Below, one piece after another: positions 63,794-64,000 of a stretch of DNA of 64,000 nt (within the stretch, counting starts at the first letter, position 1; every line of letters starts with the position of its first letter). The notes under the pieces are model-generated. The model worked only from the letters and a program-made list of their open reading frames with translations, ran no database searches and was not told where the DNA came from. Origin of the DNA: Pseudomonas asiatica (GTDB lineage Bacteria > Pseudomonadota > Gammaproteobacteria > Pseudomonadales > Pseudomonadaceae); the NCBI RefSeq assembly GCF_009932335.1, contig NZ_BLJF01000001.1, forward strand, positions 3,286,001 through 3,350,000. The letters are read 5' to 3'. Position numbers and translations under genes: made by a program.

Positions 63794-64000
63794 CTACTTG
63801 AACGGGGTCAACCAGCCCGCCTCGGCACCAGCCCACCGGCCATCGACTGCCACTTCACGGGTAAACGCGCTCGGCCACTTCGCCAGCAACCCCTGTACCG
63901 CCTCGGGGGCTGGAGCAACTGCACCATCAATCATCAGTTGCGCCTGTGGAGTCCATACCACCAGGCTGCCAGCAGCGGTGGCGGCAAGGCAAAGATCGAC
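63794..64000 (-). CDS. C-terminal part of an unidentified gene (window edge)
   Basis: 68 codons open to the window edge, ending GRWAGAEAGWLTPFK then TAG, with a preceding VDLCLAATAAGSLVVWTPQA stretch. Codon use looks normal and a terminator follows 17 nt after the stop. No family recognised from this fragment; being upstream of the glycosylation genes it could belong to them. Confidence 0.65.
   Translation of the reverse strand, partial: VDLCLAATAAGSLVVWTPQAQLMIDGAVAPAPEAVQGLLAKWPSAFTREVAVDGRWAGAEAGWLTPFK

Noticed and set aside
1..64000. tRNA or rRNA genes
   Set aside because: No cloverleaf-type or rRNA-like stretch was noticed in the intergenic regions; a covariance-model scan was not possible.

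Overview
The window looks like chromosomal DNA of a Pseudomonas, most likely of the P. putida group. The grounds are high GC, putida-type REP palindromes, and a gene order of ccm, che/mot, fliA-fleN-flhF-flhA, flhB-fliRQPONMLK, hptB-hsbR-hsbA, fliJIHGFE, fleSR, fleQ, fliTSD-flaG-fliC and a flagellin glycosylation island. This is judged from protein motifs and gene order only; no database search was run. Layout: (1) 1-948, minus strand: the end of the cytochrome c maturation operon (ccmA, start of ccmB). (2) 1215-3112, plus strand: a FliK-like protein and a stand-alone FlhB C-terminal-like protein. (3) 3203-15193: an accessory block. It holds a GlxA/AraC-type regulator, then a six-gene minus-strand operon (GNAT, heme-oxygenase-like diiron oxidase, MFS transporter, MetZ-like PLP enzyme, small membrane protein, secreted alpha/beta hydrolase). 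Divergent from that operon are two overlapping genes for large proteins with a DUF6543-like N-terminus and a TcdA/TcdB-like glycosyltransferase C-terminus. (4) 15250-24277, minus strand: chemotaxis and motor genes (DUF2802-like, cheW, parP, parC, motD, motC, cheB, cheA, cheZ, cheY). (5) 24381-29493: fliA, fleN, flhF, flhA. (6) 29956-39294: flhB, fliR/Q/P/O/N/M/L, fliK, hptB, hsbR, hsbA. (7) 39539-45380: fliJ/I/H/G/F/E. (8) 45605-50173: fleR, fleS, fleQ. (9) 50340-53955: fliT, fliS, fliD, flaG, fliC. (10) 54211-63684: flagellin glycan genes (KAS III, an 1180-residue glycosyltransferase, a WecE-like aminotransferase, an FAD oxidoreductase, two methyltransferases, WbqC). The window ends in the 3' part of an unidentified gene. 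How it works together: FleQ tops the flagellar cascade, FleSR and sigma54 drive the middle genes, and FliA drives late genes. Sigma54-type sites lie 50-65 bp upstream of flhA, fliL, fliE and fleS, and a sigma28 site precedes fliC. FlhF and FleN set flagellar position and number, and ParC/ParP place the chemoreceptor array. HptB-HsbR-HsbA ties the flagellar locus to Gac/c-di-GMP signalling. The glycosylation island probably builds a 4-amino-4,6-dideoxyhexose that decorates FliC. The most unusual content is the accessory block: a candidate small-molecule operon whose oxidase + gamma-family PLP enzyme + exporter content resembles the BesC/BesB logic of unsaturated amino acid synthesis, next to paired glycosyltransferase toxins. 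A second notable feature is a 272-bp element with 73-bp inverted arms, present twice, each time just upstream of a sigma54 promoter.
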